A stretch of DNA of 55,212 nucleotides from Marinitenerispora sediminis (GCF_003336425.1 NZ_QEIO01000014.1:1-55212), one strand, 5' to 3'. Positions 26,903-38,312 are shown, counted from the first letter of the stretch. The notes: generated from the letters alone by a model not told the origin. Program-made: numbers and translations.

Positions 26903-28237
26903 TCACAGCCAGCCGGGCAGCACCATGACCGCCCAGGCGATCAGCGGGCCGATCGCGACCACGAGGCCGCTGTAGACCAGCATCTGGCGGTAGAACCGCT
27001 CGGGGTCGACGTTCTTGGCGTTGGCCAGCACGAGCGCACCGTTGGTGGAGAACGGGCTGACGTCGACGATGGTGGAGGACACCGCGAGCGCGGCGATCAT
27101 GCCGATCGCGCCGATGTCGCCGGCCAGCAGGAACGGCACCGCCAGCGGGATGGTGACGCCGAGGATCGCGGTGGAGGAGGCGAACGCCGACACCACGCCG
27201 CCGATGTAGCAGAGCAGCACCGCCACCAGGAGCGGGGCGCCGATTCCCGCCACGCTGTTGCCGACGTACTCGATCGTGCCGGCCTCCTCCATGACGCCGA
27301 CGAAGGTGAGCACGCCGCCGAGCAGCAGCACGGTGGACCAGCTGACCTTGTTGACCGCGCCCTTCTGCGCCTTCGGGGACAGGATGGCGAGCACCACGGT
27401 GACGCTGATCGCGACGAAGCCGACGTCGAGCTTGAAGCCGAGCGCGAGCACGCCCAGGACGATCAGGCCGATGATCGTCGCCGCCTGGTCGAAGCGGAAG
27501 CCGCCCTGGCGCGGCTCCGTCCCGGGCTCCGCGGCCTGGTAGGCCGACGAGCCGTGCCCGCTCACCGGGACGCGTTCGGCTCCCTCCTCGTGCGCGCCGA
27601 CCGCCACCTGCTCGAACTCGCTGGCGTGCACGCCGATCAGCCGGCGCCCGCCCAGCGCGAAGAACAGGATGAGGGAGATGCCGAGGTTGAACAGCAGGCT
27701 CGCGAAGAACAGCGTGGTGGGGGAGGCCGCCAGATCGGTGCCCGCGACGATGCCGTTCACGGTGGCGCCGTAGATGCTGATGGGCGAGAAGCCGCCGCCC
27801 TGCGCACCGTGCACCACCATCATGCCCATGAGGAGGGGGTTGATCTTGTACTTGGCGGCGAACCCCAGTGCGATGGGGGCGATGATCGCCACAGCCGCCG
27901 GACTGAGGGCACCGACCGCCGTGAGCGCCGCGGTGATGCCGAACATGACCCACGGGATGGCGGCGACGTAGCCACCGACCAGCCGCACGGCGCCGCGGAC
28001 CAGCAGGTCCACCGTCCCGTTGTTCTGGGCGATCGCGAACAGGTAGGTGATACCGACCAGGGTGAGGAACAGGTCTCCGGGGAAGCCCGAGAGGATGGCG
28101 TCCGTGTCCATTCCCAGGGCCAGCGTGCCGACCAGGAACGCGGCGACGAACGCTAGCGCGCCCATGTTGATGGGCAATACCGTGGCGACCACGAACATGG
28201 CCACCAGCGCGAGAATCGAGATGATTTCCGGTGACAT
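26903..28237 (-). CDS. MatC-like dicarboxylate (malonate) carrier, SLC13/ArsB-type permease
   Basis: The 444-residue integral membrane protein has about 11-12 helices. Its N-terminal third (SPEIISILALVAMFVVATVLPINMGALAF...) matches the MatC N-terminal domain of malonate/dicarboxylate carriers. A central hydrophilic loop (about 205-245) separates two halves; the second contains GVVSAFASSTAILGVTIPLA and VSPFSTNGALVLA, typical of ion-transporter permeases. No strong ribosome site precedes the ATG at 28237. Its promoter carries the second operator of the FCD/GntR regulator encoded divergently. Malonate as substrate is inferred from family naming and the carboxyltransferase neighbour. Confidence 0.85.
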   Translation of the reverse strand: MSPEIISILALVAMFVVATVLPINMGALAFVAAFLVGTLALGMDTDAILSGFPGDLFLTLVGITYLFAIAQNNGTVDLLVRGAVRLVGGYVAAIPWVMFGITAALTAVGALSPAAVAIIAPIALGFAAKYKINPLLMGMMVVHGAQGGGFSPISIYGATVNGIVAGTDLAASPTTLFFASLLFNLGISLILFFALGGRRLIGVHASEFEQVAVGAHEEGAERVPVSGHGSSAYQAAEPGTEPRQGGFRFDQAATIIGLIVLGVLALGFKLDVGFVAISVTVVLAILSPKAQKGAVNKVSWSTVLLLGGVLTFVGVMEEAGTIEYVGNSVAGIGAPLLVAVLLCYIGGVVSAFASSTAILGVTIPLAVPFLLAGDIGAIGMIAALAVSSTIVDVSPFSTNGALVLANAKNVDPERFYRQMLVYSGLVVAIGPLIAWAVMVLPGWL

Positions 28238-28273
28238 AGCGGACCGATCAGTGACTGAGAGGCAGGGCGAGTA

Positions 28274-28309
28274 GAGTCACCACTGAGTGTGAGCAAGATC
28301 AAGTGACTC
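28274..28309. repeat. GAGTCAC-N22-GTGACTC inverted repeat in the divergent region
   Basis: Seven-base arms at 28274-28280 and 28303-28309 lie between the matC-like start and operator 2; a third GTGACT is at 28251. They may be a second binding site in the leader of the carrier gene. Confidence 0.35.
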
Positions 28310-28347
28310 GGTGGCCTAGCCAATATGCCTGTTGCCCCGTTTGTCAA
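28309..28347 (-). promoter_or_regulatory. Operator 2: promoter-operator of the matC-like gene
   Basis: TTGACA (28347 to 28342, minus strand), an 18-nt spacer, then TTGGCT (28323 to 28318) reproduce the carboxyltransferase promoter. The core GTGGCCTAGCCAA is shared. Relative to operator 1 it reads ACTCGGTGGC joined directly to CTAGCCAATA, as if 8 bp (TTATTGGC) were missing. Confidence 0.65.
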
Positions 28348-28390
28348 TACTCAGCCCGGAATGTCCCCGGTAGAGGAGACTACGCCGTCC

Positions 28391-29092
28391 ATGCACGCCA
28401 AGCCGACGCCCCGCCCGCGCCCCCTCACCCGCCCGCGCCTGTACGAGCGGCTGGTGGAACGGCTGTGCGAGTACATCCGGGATGCCCGCTTGGCCCCCGG
28501 CGACCGCCTGCCGCCCGAGCGGGAACTGGCCGTGACCCTCGGCGTGAGCCGGGCGTCGCTGAGCCAGGCACTCGTCGCACTGGAGGTCCAGGGGGTCATC
28601 GAGGTGCGGCACGGCGACGGCGCCATCGTCCGCCGCACCGTCGCCGAGGAGCAGGTGCTCGCACTGCTCCGCGACCGCGACAACCGCCGGACCGAGATCA
28701 TCGAAGCCCGTCAGGCGCTGGAGGTCAAGCTCGCCGAGCTCGCCGCCGAGCGCCGCACCGAGGCCGACCTCGCCGAGATCGACGCCGCACTGGAGCAGAT
28801 GCGCGCCGAGATCCGCGGCGGCGACCGCGGTGTCAGCGGTGACGAGCGCTTCCACGCCGCGGTGACGCACGCGGCGCGCTCCCGGCTGCTCGGGCGCATG
28901 ATGGCGGAGATCTCCCCCATGATCACCGAGACCCGGGTGGAGTCGCTGTCCCAGCCCGACCGGCCGAGCGCATCGCTGGCCGGCCATGAGCGGATCGCCG
29001 CCGCGATCCGGGCCGGCGACCCGCAGCGCGCGGCCGACGCCATGCGCGCCCACCTGCTGCTGGTCTCGGCGGTCAGCCCGCCCACCCCGTGA
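28391..29092 (+). CDS. FCD-domain GntR (FadR-like) transcriptional regulator
   Basis: The 233-residue protein has an N-terminal winged helix (about 15-82) with the GntR signature RLPPERELAVTLGVSRASLSQAL and VIEVRHGDGAIVRR. The C-terminal all-helical FCD ligand domain (about 90-225) carries the usual metal-site residues in DERFHAAV (Asp, His), GHERI (His) and MRAHL (His). It is transcribed divergently from the MatC-like carrier, with operator 2 between them, so it is the likely repressor of both the carrier and the carboxyltransferase. GAGGAG lies 12-13 nt before the ATG at 28391; an in-frame ATG at 28325 lies inside the operator and is unlikely. Confidence 0.9.
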   Translation: MHAKPTPRPRPLTRPRLYERLVERLCEYIRDARLAPGDRLPPERELAVTLGVSRASLSQALVALEVQGVIEVRHGDGAIVRRTVAEEQVLALLRDRDNRRTEIIEARQALEVKLAELAAERRTEADLAEIDAALEQMRAEIRGGDRGVSGDERFHAAVTHAARSRLLGRMMAEISPMITETRVESLSQPDRPSASLAGHERIAAAIRAGDPQRAADAMRAHLLLVSAVSPPTP

Positions 29093-29106
29093 ACCCGCCT
29101 CGCCCC

Positions 29107-29140
29107 GGAGGGGTCGCGGCGGCACCGCCGCGACCCCTCC
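29107..29140 (+). terminator. Hairpin terminator of the FCD/GntR gene
   Basis: A 15-16-bp perfect stem (GGAGGGGTCGCGGCGG and its complement) starts 14 bp after the stop codon. Confidence 0.7.
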
Positions 29141-29432
29141 GCCGGGCGGGCGACGCAGCCCCCCACCGCATCGCCCCCCGTCGAGCCGCGTCCCGCGGCC
29201 GTGCCCGACCGGCGTCGAGTGCGCTTCGGACGGCCCCCGTCGCGTCATCCGGAGCGCCGACACAGCCGCTTCCACCTGGAAGCACTACGGAACGTAGCTC
29301 GATGACTCCACACCGTATCAGCGGCGTGAATCTGTTTCACGCGTCGATACGCAACGGTTATCCGGGCACCGGGCGGCAGCTGGTCGGCGGCCGGGCAGGA
29401 CACCGCACGGCCCGCGTTCTAGGCTTGCTGCC
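29141..29432. other. 292-bp intergenic region upstream of the cobalamin adenosyltransferase
   Basis: No gene is seen. It contains an inverted repeat CGTGAA-TCTGT-TTCACG at 29325-29341 and ends with TAGGCT at 29420-29425, 7 nt before the ATG at 29433. The inverted repeat could be an operator upstream of this promoter. Confidence 0.45.
29420..29425 (+). promoter_or_regulatory. -10 hexamer TAGGCT of the adenosyltransferase gene
   Basis: TAGGCT ends 7 nt before the ATG at 29433 and no ribosome site is present, so a leaderless mRNA is likely. Confidence 0.45.
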
Positions 29433-30038
29433 ATGAGCAACCGCGACCCCGACAAGCCGGTCGTGCTGTCCCGGATCTACACGCGGGTCGGCGACGACGG
29501 CAGCACCGCACTCGGCGACGGCACCCGGACCGCCAAGACCGACCCCCGGCTGGCCGCCTACGCCGACGTGGAGGAGGCCAACGCGGCGATCGGAACCGCG
29601 CTCGCCCTCGGCGACCCGCCCGACGACGTGCGCGCGCTGCTCGGTCGGATCCAGAACGACCTCTTCGACGTCGGGGCCGACCTGTGCTGCCCGGTGGCAC
29701 CCGCGGCTTCCGATCCGGAGTTCCCCCCGCTGCGGATCGACGACGACTACGTGCGCCGGCTGGAGGGAGCCTGCGACACCTACAACGCCGACCTGCCCAC
29801 CCTGCGCAGCTTCGTCCTGCCCGGCGGCAGCCCCACCACCGCACTGCTGCACCAGGCCCGGGTGGTGGCCCGCCGCGCGGAGCGCAGCACGTGGGCCGCG
29901 ATCGAGGCGCACGGCGACACCGTCAACCCGGTGACCGCGCGCTACCTCAACCGCCTGTCCGACCTGCTCTTCATCCTGTGCCGGGTGGTGGCCCGGGGCA
30001 CCGGCGAGGTGCTCTGGAAGCCGGGCGGCGAGCGCTGA
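29433..30038 (+). CDS. PduO-type cob(I)alamin adenosyltransferase
   Basis: The enzyme transfers adenosyl from ATP to cob(I)alamin, making the coenzyme B12 used by acyl-CoA mutases. The 201-residue protein begins SRIYTRVGDDGSTALGDG, the family's ATP-binding N-terminal motif. It continues with VEEANAAIGTAL, IQNDLFDVGADL, FVLPGG, ARVVARRAERSTWA (the Arg-rich active-site helix) and RYLNRLSDLLFILCRV. Length is typical. It stands alone, 19 kb from the mutase gene, so cofactor supply is organised at regulon rather than operon level. Confidence 0.95.
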   Translation: MSNRDPDKPVVLSRIYTRVGDDGSTALGDGTRTAKTDPRLAAYADVEEANAAIGTALALGDPPDDVRALLGRIQNDLFDVGADLCCPVAPAASDPEFPPLRIDDDYVRRLEGACDTYNADLPTLRSFVLPGGSPTTALLHQARVVARRAERSTWAAIEAHGDTVNPVTARYLNRLSDLLFILCRVVARGTGEVLWKPGGER

Positions 30039-30084
30039 CCCCGCACGGCCCCGTCGTTGCCCGGCGGCCGGGGCCCGAGCCGGC

Positions 30085-30110
30085 CGGTGCGGCCGCCTCC
30101 GGCCGCACCG
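30085..30110. terminator. Bidirectional hairpin
   Basis: An 11-bp perfect stem (CGGTGCGGCCG and its complement) with a 4-nt loop lies between the convergent adenosyltransferase and thiamine-binding-like genes. Confidence 0.65.
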
Positions 30111-30113
30111 CGC

Positions 30114-30422
30114 TCACCCGGAGCCGTCCTCGCGGGCCAGTTCGGCCTCCACCGCCGCCACCTTGGCGGTGATGCCGTCGGTGACGCCCTCGCGGATATC
30201 GGCCTTGAGCACCAGGCTGACCCGTCCCGCACCCTCGCCGGCGGCCGCGACGGCGCGCTTCACGACGTCCATGACCTCGTCCCACTCGCCTTCGACGGTG
30301 GTGAACATGGCGTCGGTGCGGTTCGGCAGTCCGCTCTCACGGACCACCCGGACGGCGCGGGCGACCGCCGGAGCCACTGACTCGCCGACGCCCATCGGAC
30401 TCACGGAGAATGCCACGATCAT
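30114..30422 (-). CDS. MTH1187/YqgV-type thiamine-binding-like protein
   Basis: The 102-residue protein belongs to the UPF0045 (MTH1187/YqgV) family, a ferredoxin-like fold often described as thiamine-binding. Typical parts are [21 protein letters not shown], the [22 protein letters not shown] centre and [19 protein letters not shown] is 6 nt before the ATG at 30422, again pointing to a leaderless transcript. The physiological role is not firmly known. Confidence 0.85.
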   Translation of the reverse strand: MIVAFSVSPMGVGESVAPAVARAVRVVRESGLPNRTDAMFTTVEGEWDEVMDVVKRAVAAAGEGAGRVSLVLKADIREGVTDGITAKVAAVEAELAREDGSG

Positions 30423-30428
30423 GCGCCC

Positions 30429-30434
30429 AGCCTA
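30429..30434 (-). promoter_or_regulatory. -10 hexamer TAGGCT of the MTH1187-type gene
   Basis: TAGGCT on the minus strand ends 6 nt before the ATG at 30422. Confidence 0.45.
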
Positions 30435-30464
30435 GGGGGGCGGGCCCGGGCCGCACCACGGCGG

Positions 30465-30487
30465 GGCCGGCGCGGCGCGAGCCGGCC
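30465..30487 (-). terminator. Hairpin at the end of the ATP synthase operon
   Basis: A 7-bp GGCCGGC/GCCGGCC stem lies directly after the DUF2550 stop codon. It is the last element of the long minus-strand atp transcription unit. Confidence 0.45.
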
Positions 30488-30489
30488 GC

Positions 30490-31029
30490 TCAGGACTGCC
30501 AGATGGTCCCCGGCGGCATGGACTCCAGCCAGGACAGGAAGCCGGTCAGCGCCCCCTCCGTCATGGCGAGCTCGTAGGCCGGCCGCTCCACACCCGCCCG
30601 GGCCGCATCCGGCCCCCCGGCCGCCCGGGCCGGCTCCAGCTCCGCTGCCGCCCGGCCTGACACCCACCCCACCTGGATCACGACGAGATCGGGGGTCAGC
30701 TCGCGCAGGTCCTCGGCCGTGGGGGTGCGCCGGCCCATAACGACGAGACCGCGGCGCGACAGCTCTGCTGTCGGCCGCGGCCAGAGGGAGAAGATCCGAT
30801 ACCAGCGCAACTCCTCGGTGCCGTAACGCGCACATCCGATCCGCCAGACGTGCCGCCCGGCGGCGCCGGAGCGCAGATAGCACTCGACGGCCCCGCCTCC
30901 GCGCTGCAGCACGAACCTCCGCACGATCACGGAGCCGAGGGCCAGCAGCACCAGGACGAGCAGTGCGCACAGCAGCCATTCGGCGACCGGCACCCACGTT
31001 GCGCTGGACAGCGGCTCCCCCACTCTCAC
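30490..31029 (-). CDS. DUF2550 family membrane protein
   Basis: The 179-residue protein has one N-terminal membrane segment (about 14-37) and a cytoplasmic domain. That domain contains GGGAVECYLRS, WRIGCARYGTEELRWYRIFSLWPRP and RRTPTAEDLRELTPDLVVIQ, the DUF2550 pattern found downstream of atpC in many actinobacteria. It starts with GTG 11 bp after the atpC stop and is probably co-transcribed. A C-terminal stretch around 120-150 is Ala-rich. The function is unknown; its position suggests a link with the ATP synthase or the cell envelope. Confidence 0.88.
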   Translation of the reverse strand: MRVGEPLSSATWVPVAEWLLCALLVLVLLALGSVIVRRFVLQRGGGAVECYLRSGAAGRHVWRIGCARYGTEELRWYRIFSLWPRPTAELSRRGLVVMGRRTPTAEDLRELTPDLVVIQVGWVSGRAAAELEPARAAGGPDAARAGVERPAYELAMTEGALTGFLSWLESMPPGTIWQS

Positions 31030-31040
31030 GTTCGGTCGGG

Positions 31041-31460
31041 CTAGGCCCGCGCGGCCTCCCCGGCCGCCTCGAGCCGGCTGCGCGCCCGCGCGGCGCGCTC
31101 CTGCGCCTCGACGTCCTCCGCGCTGATGCCCTCGGCCTCGACCCGGGTCAGCGCGTCCTTGGCACGGGCGACGTCGATGTCCTCGGCCAGCTCGGCGATC
31201 TCGGCGAGGATCGAGACCCGGTTGTGCTCGGAGACGGAGATGAACCCGCCGTGCACCGCGGCACGGACCTCACCGTTCTCCCGGCCGCCGAGCACCCGCA
31301 CGACCGCCCCCGGCGCCAGCAGCGCCAGCACCGGAATGTGACCGGGCTGGATGCCGATCTCGCCGTCGACCGTCTTGGCGATCACCATGTCGCCCTCGCC
31401 CGCCCACAGCTCGCGCTCGGGCGAGACGAGCTCGACGAAAAGCTTCTTCGACACTGCCAC
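31041..31460 (-). CDS. atpC: F1 ATP synthase subunit epsilon
   Basis: Epsilon is part of the central stalk and regulates ATP hydrolysis. The 139-residue protein has the beta-sandwich domain (LFVELVSPERELWAGEGDMVIAKTVDGEIGI, GHIPVLALL, GGFISVSEHNRVSILAE) followed by the two-helix C-terminal domain (about 95-135). The GTG start at 31460 has GAGGAG upstream. It is the last F1 gene of the operon, 87 bp after atpD. Confidence 0.97.
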   Translation of the reverse strand: MAVSKKLFVELVSPERELWAGEGDMVIAKTVDGEIGIQPGHIPVLALLAPGAVVRVLGGRENGEVRAAVHGGFISVSEHNRVSILAEIAELAEDIDVARAKDALTRVEAEGISAEDVEAQERAARARSRLEAAGEAARA

Positions 31461-31547
31461 AAACTCCTCTGGTAGGGGGCGGGAACCGGGAGAGCGGGAC
31501 CCGGCGGCCGCGCCGGCGGCCGTCCCGGGCCCCGTCCCCAGCCCTGA

Positions 31548-33912
<2,365 letters not shown>

Positions 33913-33915
33913 GGA

Positions 33916-35559
33916 CTACTTCCCGCCGGTCTTGGCTACCTTGATGGTCTCCTGGCCGACCTGCTCCTCCTCCAGCGCCTCGGCCTCCTCCTCGGAGCCG
34001 AGGATGCTGCCGGAGCTGGTCTGGAAGGTCCGCTTGAAGTCGGTGATGGCCTCCTTCAGCGCCTCGGCGGTCTCGTCCTCGAACTTGCCGCTCTCGCGGA
34101 TGTTGTCGAGGATCTTGCCGTGCTCGCGGCCGAGGAAGTCCAGGAACCCCTCCTCGAAGCGGCGCACGTCCTCCACCGGGACCTCGTCGAGCTGGCCGGT
34201 GGTGCCGGCCCAGATCGAGACGACCTCGCGCTCCACCGGGAACGGGCTGTACTGGCCCTGCTTGAGCAGCTCCATGAGCCGGGAGCCGCGCTCCAGCTGC
34301 GCCTTGGACGCGGCGTCGAGGTCGGATCCGAAGGCGGCGAACGCCTCCAGGTCGCGGTACTGGGCCAGGCCCACGCGGAGCGAGCCCACGACCTTGCGCA
34401 TGGCCTTGGTCTGCGCGGCACCGCCGACACGCGACACCGACACACCGACGTTGATGGCCGGCCGCTGCCCCTGGTTGAACAGGTCGGCCTCCAGGAAGAC
34501 CTGGCCGTCGGTGATGGAGATGACGTTGGTCGGGATGTAGGCGGAGACGTCGCCCGCCTTGGTCTCGATGATCGGCAGGCCGGTCATCGAGCCCGCGCCC
34601 ATGTCGTCGGAGAGCTTGGCGCAGCGCTCCAGCAGCCGGGAGTGCAGGTAGAACACGTCACCGGGGTAGGCCTCGCGGCCCGGCGGGCGGCGCAGCAGCA
34701 GCGACACCGCGCGGTAGGCCTCGGCCTGCTTGGTCAGGTCGTCGAAGACGATCAGGACGTGCTTGCCCTGGTACATCCAGTGCTGGCCGATGGCCGAGCC
34801 GGTGTAGGGGGCGATGTACTTGAAGCCGGCCGGGTCGGAGGCGGGAGCGGCCACGATGGTGGTGTACTCCATCGCGCCGGCCTCCTCCAGAGCACCGCGC
34901 ACGCCGGCGATGGTGGAGCCCTTCTGGCCGACCGCGACGTAGATGCAGCGGACCTGCTTCTCCGGGTCGCCGGAGTCCCAGTTGGCCTTCTGGTTGATGA
35001 TCGTGTCGATGCAGACCGCGGTCTTGCCGGTCTGCCGGTCGCCGATGATCAGCTGACGCTGGCCCCGGCCGATCGGGGTCATCGCGTCGATCGCCTTGAT
35101 ACCGGTCTGCAGCGGCTCGTGCACCGGCTTGCGCTGCATGACGGTGGGGGCCTGCAGCTCCAGCTCGCGGCGCTCGGTGGTCTCGATCTCGCCCTGGCCG
35201 TCGATCGGGCGGCCCAGCGGGTCGACCACGCGGCCCAGGAAGCCGTCGCCGACCGGCACCGAGAGCACCTGGCCGGTGCGGCGCACCGGCTGGCCCTCCT
35301 CGATGCTGGTGAAGTCACCCAGGACGACGACGCCGATCTCGCCGATCTCCAGGTTCTGGGCCAGGCCCAGGGTTCCGTCCTCGAATTCCAGCAGCTCGTT
35401 CGCCATCGCCGAGGGGAGGCCACCGACGCGGGCGATGCCGTCACCGGAGTAGGTGACGGTTCCGATCTCCTCGCGTGCGGCGGCGTCAGGCTCGTACGAC
35501 TGGACGAAGCGCTGCAGCGCGTCCCGGATCTCGTCCGGCCGGATGGTCAGCTCCGCCAT
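33916..35559 (-). CDS. atpA: F1 ATP synthase subunit alpha
   Basis: Alpha forms the noncatalytic nucleotide sites of F1. The 547-residue protein has P-loop GDRQTGKT (173-180), the [11 protein letters not shown]-type region ([15 protein letters not shown]), the [11 protein letters not shown] segment and the Arg-containing [14 protein letters not shown] arginine finger. The C-terminal tail (about 510-547) is acidic and longer than in E. coli, as is usual in actinobacteria. Confidence 0.98.
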   Translation of the reverse strand: MAELTIRPDEIRDALQRFVQSYEPDAAAREEIGTVTYSGDGIARVGGLPSAMANELLEFEDGTLGLAQNLEIGEIGVVVLGDFTSIEEGQPVRRTGQVLSVPVGDGFLGRVVDPLGRPIDGQGEIETTERRELELQAPTVMQRKPVHEPLQTGIKAIDAMTPIGRGQRQLIIGDRQTGKTAVCIDTIINQKANWDSGDPEKQVRCIYVAVGQKGSTIAGVRGALEEAGAMEYTTIVAAPASDPAGFKYIAPYTGSAIGQHWMYQGKHVLIVFDDLTKQAEAYRAVSLLLRRPPGREAYPGDVFYLHSRLLERCAKLSDDMGAGSMTGLPIIETKAGDVSAYIPTNVISITDGQVFLEADLFNQGQRPAINVGVSVSRVGGAAQTKAMRKVVGSLRVGLAQYRDLEAFAAFGSDLDAASKAQLERGSRLMELLKQGQYSPFPVEREVVSIWAGTTGQLDEVPVEDVRRFEEGFLDFLGREHGKILDNIRESGKFEDETAEALKEAITDFKRTFQTSSGSILGSEEEAEALEEEQVGQETIKVAKTGGK

Positions 35560-35634
35560 CTCACGTATGTCCTTGCTCTCGTTGGCGCCGCGTTCCCCGG
35601 CGCCGTGCGTCTGTCGGTTGCGTGGTTCGTCGCG

Positions 35635-36444
35635 TCAGCCGGCCAGGCGCCGCCGGACCTCCGCGATCCGCCCGGCGACGGTGCCGTCGATGACCTCGTC
35701 GCCCACGCGGATGGACAGCCCACCCACGACCTCGGGGGCGATCTCGATGTTCAGGTGGATGGCCCGCCCGTACACCCGGGTCAGCACGGCCTCCAGTCGC
35801 GTCTGCTGGGCCTCGCTCAGCGGCACGGCGGTGCGCACCACGGCCACGTAGCGCTTCGCGCGCTCGGCGACCAGCTGACCGAAGTGGTCCAGGCCCTGTT
35901 CCAGGGTACGTCCCCGCGGCCGGGTCACGGCCTCGGTGACGAGGCACAACGTGGCGGCGTCGACCTTGCCGGACAGCAGGTTCTCCACCAGGGTCCGCTT
36001 GTGCTCCACGGCGACGCCCTCGGCGGTGAGCGCCGCGCGCAGCTCCGGCTCGGCGGCGACGATCCGCCCGAACCGGAAGAGGTCGTCCTCCAGCTCACCG
36101 AGGCGCTGGTCGCCCTCGGCGGCGGCGGCCGTCGCGTAGACGGCCGTCCGCTCGGCCGCGTCGACGAGGTCGCGGGCGTTCGACCACCTGGCCTGGACGA
36201 TGTCGCTGACCACGAGGACCGTGGCCGGCGACACCTTCGACTCCAGCAGGTGGCCGATCAGCCCGGACTTGCTCTCCGCGGCGTTCGCCTGGTCGGCCAG
36301 CCACCGCCGCAGGGAGTGCTCCTGCTCCAGGAGCGCCACGACCTCGAAGAGCTCGTGTCCCAGCGTGGCGGCGTTGGCCGACGGCAGCAGGGCGTCGAGG
36401 CGCCGCGTCACCTCGTCCAGCGAAGCTCGGCTGACACCGCGCAT
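35635..36444 (-). CDS. atpH: F1 ATP synthase subunit delta
   Basis: Delta links F1 to the peripheral stalk. The 269-residue protein is of the long actinobacterial type, with an N-terminal extension (about 1-90) before the usual delta/OSCP core. The C-terminal signature QTRLEAVLTRVYGRAIHLNIEIAPEVVGGLSIRVGDEVIDGTVAGR is clear. Its ATG overlaps the atpF stop (TGATG), so translation is coupled. Confidence 0.95.
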   Translation of the reverse strand: MRGVSRASLDEVTRRLDALLPSANAATLGHELFEVVALLEQEHSLRRWLADQANAAESKSGLIGHLLESKVSPATVLVVSDIVQARWSNARDLVDAAERTAVYATAAAAEGDQRLGELEDDLFRFGRIVAAEPELRAALTAEGVAVEHKRTLVENLLSGKVDAATLCLVTEAVTRPRGRTLEQGLDHFGQLVAERAKRYVAVVRTAVPLSEAQQTRLEAVLTRVYGRAIHLNIEIAPEVVGGLSIRVGDEVIDGTVAGRIAEVRRRLAG

Positions 36445-36989
36445 CAGCGCACCTCGGCTTGCTGCGCGGCGCTCTCGCCCTGCTCCAGCTCCGCGAGGAA
36501 CCGGTCGATCACCCGGCTCTGCGCGGCGCTGTCGCTGAGCGTCTCACCGACGATCCGGCCGGCGAGGTCCGTGGACAGCGACCCGATCTCGGCCCGCAGC
36601 TGGACGAGAGCCTGCTGGCGGTCGGCCTCGATCTGGGCATGCGCCGCGTCCAGGATGCGGCGGGCCTCGGTCTGGGCCTCCTCACGCGCCTCCGCGATGA
36701 TGGCGGCGCGCTGCTCCTTGGCCTTCTCCAGCTCGCGGGCGTACTCGCGGTGCGCCTCCTCGAGCTTCTCGCGGTACTGCTGCCGAATCTCCTCGGCCTC
36801 CGCCTCGGCCTTCTTCGCACGCTCGATGCCACCCTCGATCTGGTTGGCACGCTCGTCCAGCGCCTTCGTCATCCGCGGCCACATCTTGGTGACGACACCG
36901 AGGATGAGGAGGAAGGCGATGAGGCCGAAGGTGAATTCATCCCAGTGAATCCGCAGGATGTTCTCCTGCTCGGCTGCCATAGTGATCAT
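36444..36989 (-). CDS. atpF: Fo ATP synthase subunit b
   Basis: Subunit b forms the peripheral stalk. The 181-residue protein has one membrane helix (about 19-37, TFGLIAFLLILGVVTKMW) and a long charged helix. Three in-frame ATGs lie close together (36998, 36989, 36980); 36989 has GAAGGG at a usable 9-nt distance. The C-terminal DLAGRIVGETLSD region contacts delta. It is followed directly by the overlapping delta gene. Confidence 0.95.
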   Translation of the reverse strand: MITMAAEQENILRIHWDEFTFGLIAFLLILGVVTKMWPRMTKALDERANQIEGGIERAKKAEAEAEEIRQQYREKLEEAHREYARELEKAKEQRAAIIAEAREEAQTEARRILDAAHAQIEADRQQALVQLRAEIGSLSTDLAGRIVGETLSDSAAQSRVIDRFLAELEQGESAAQQAEVR

Positions 36990-37033
36990 GGCTGGCATCC
37001 CTTCGCGCTCGTACTACTTCGGACTGGGTGCGA

Positions 37034-37275
<242 letters not shown>

Positions 37276-37354
37276 CGCGCCGACGGGCCGATTGGTGCCG
37301 TCGAACTGACGTGGATTACCGGACTGGGGTCAACAGGGGGCGTGCACCGACGGG

Positions 37355-38218
37355 TCAGTGCGCACCCTCGATGGCCTCACCGATGTAGAAGGAGGCCAGT
37401 AGGACGAACACATAGGCCTGCAGGCCCATGATGAACAGCTCGAAGGCGGTGAACACCAGGAAGCCGACCAGCGCCATGCCGGAGTAGCCCACCGAGATCA
37501 CACCGAGGATGCCGCCGGCGTCCGGGTTGAACAGGTAGAAGCCGGCGGCGGCGAACACGGCCAGCAGCATGTGGCCGGCGAACATCGTCGCGAAGAGCCG
37601 GACCGCGTGCGTCACCGGACGGAAGACGAAGTTGGAGATGAACTCGATCGGCACCAGGACCGGCAGGATCCAGGCGGGAGCCCCGCCGGGGACCAGCTTG
37701 CCCTTGAAGTGGCCCGCGAAGCCGTGCTCGCGGATGCCGATGATGTTCCACAGCAGGTAGATGCTCAGCGCGAGCACCGCCGGGAAGGCGAGGTTGCTGG
37801 TCACCGGGAGCTGTGCTCCGGGGATGATCCCCATGACGTTCATCGTCAGGATGAACAGGAACAGCGTGACCATGAGCGGCAGGTAGGCGTCCCCCCGCTT
37901 GCCCATGCCGGGACGGACCATCTGGTCGCGGATGAAGACGACCAGCATCTCGGCCACGCTCTGCCCGCGGCCGGGGACGACCTTCGCCCGCCGCGTGGTG
38001 AAGAACCAGAAGCCGATGACGATGAGTACCGACACGACCAGCAGCGCCGTGTACTTCGTGATCCCGGAGGTGGCCGGAAGGCCGAAGTCGAGCCACGGCG
38101 TCGGGAAGAAGAGGCTCGTGGTGGGGGCCTCGAAGCCGCATCCGAAGTCGTTGAAGATATGCGGGTCCTCGCAGCCGTCCGCCGCGGCGGCCACCACAGT
38201 GCGCACGTCAGCACTCAC
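37355..38218 (-). CDS. atpB: Fo ATP synthase subunit a
   Basis: Subunit a forms the proton half-channels next to the c-ring. The 287-residue protein has about six helices. The essential stator Arg is in THAVRLFATMFAGHMLL, and the C-terminal helix has the family's GLQAYVFVLLASFYIGEA with Gln/Glu. The GTG at 38218 has AAAGGG 6 nt upstream; the open frame to 38248 begins with TTG and is rejected. Confidence 0.97.
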   Translation of the reverse strand: MSADVRTVVAAAADGCEDPHIFNDFGCGFEAPTTSLFFPTPWLDFGLPATSGITKYTALLVVSVLIVIGFWFFTTRRAKVVPGRGQSVAEMLVVFIRDQMVRPGMGKRGDAYLPLMVTLFLFILTMNVMGIIPGAQLPVTSNLAFPAVLALSIYLLWNIIGIREHGFAGHFKGKLVPGGAPAWILPVLVPIEFISNFVFRPVTHAVRLFATMFAGHMLLAVFAAAGFYLFNPDAGGILGVISVGYSGMALVGFLVFTAFELFIMGLQAYVFVLLASFYIGEAIEGAH

Positions 38219-38312
38219 GGCGAACCCTTTCGTCGTGACGCAACTCAATCCTCGATGTTTTGGGCGGTGGCGCGCCGCTCTTGCGGGAGCCGCGCGGCAC
38301 CGGGGTTGACGG

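Noticed and set aside
28325-28390. Upstream ATG start for the FCD/GntR regulator
   Set aside because: The ATG at 28325 lies directly in operator 2 without a ribosome site; the ATG at 28391 precedes the conserved DNA-binding domain and has GAGGAG upstream.
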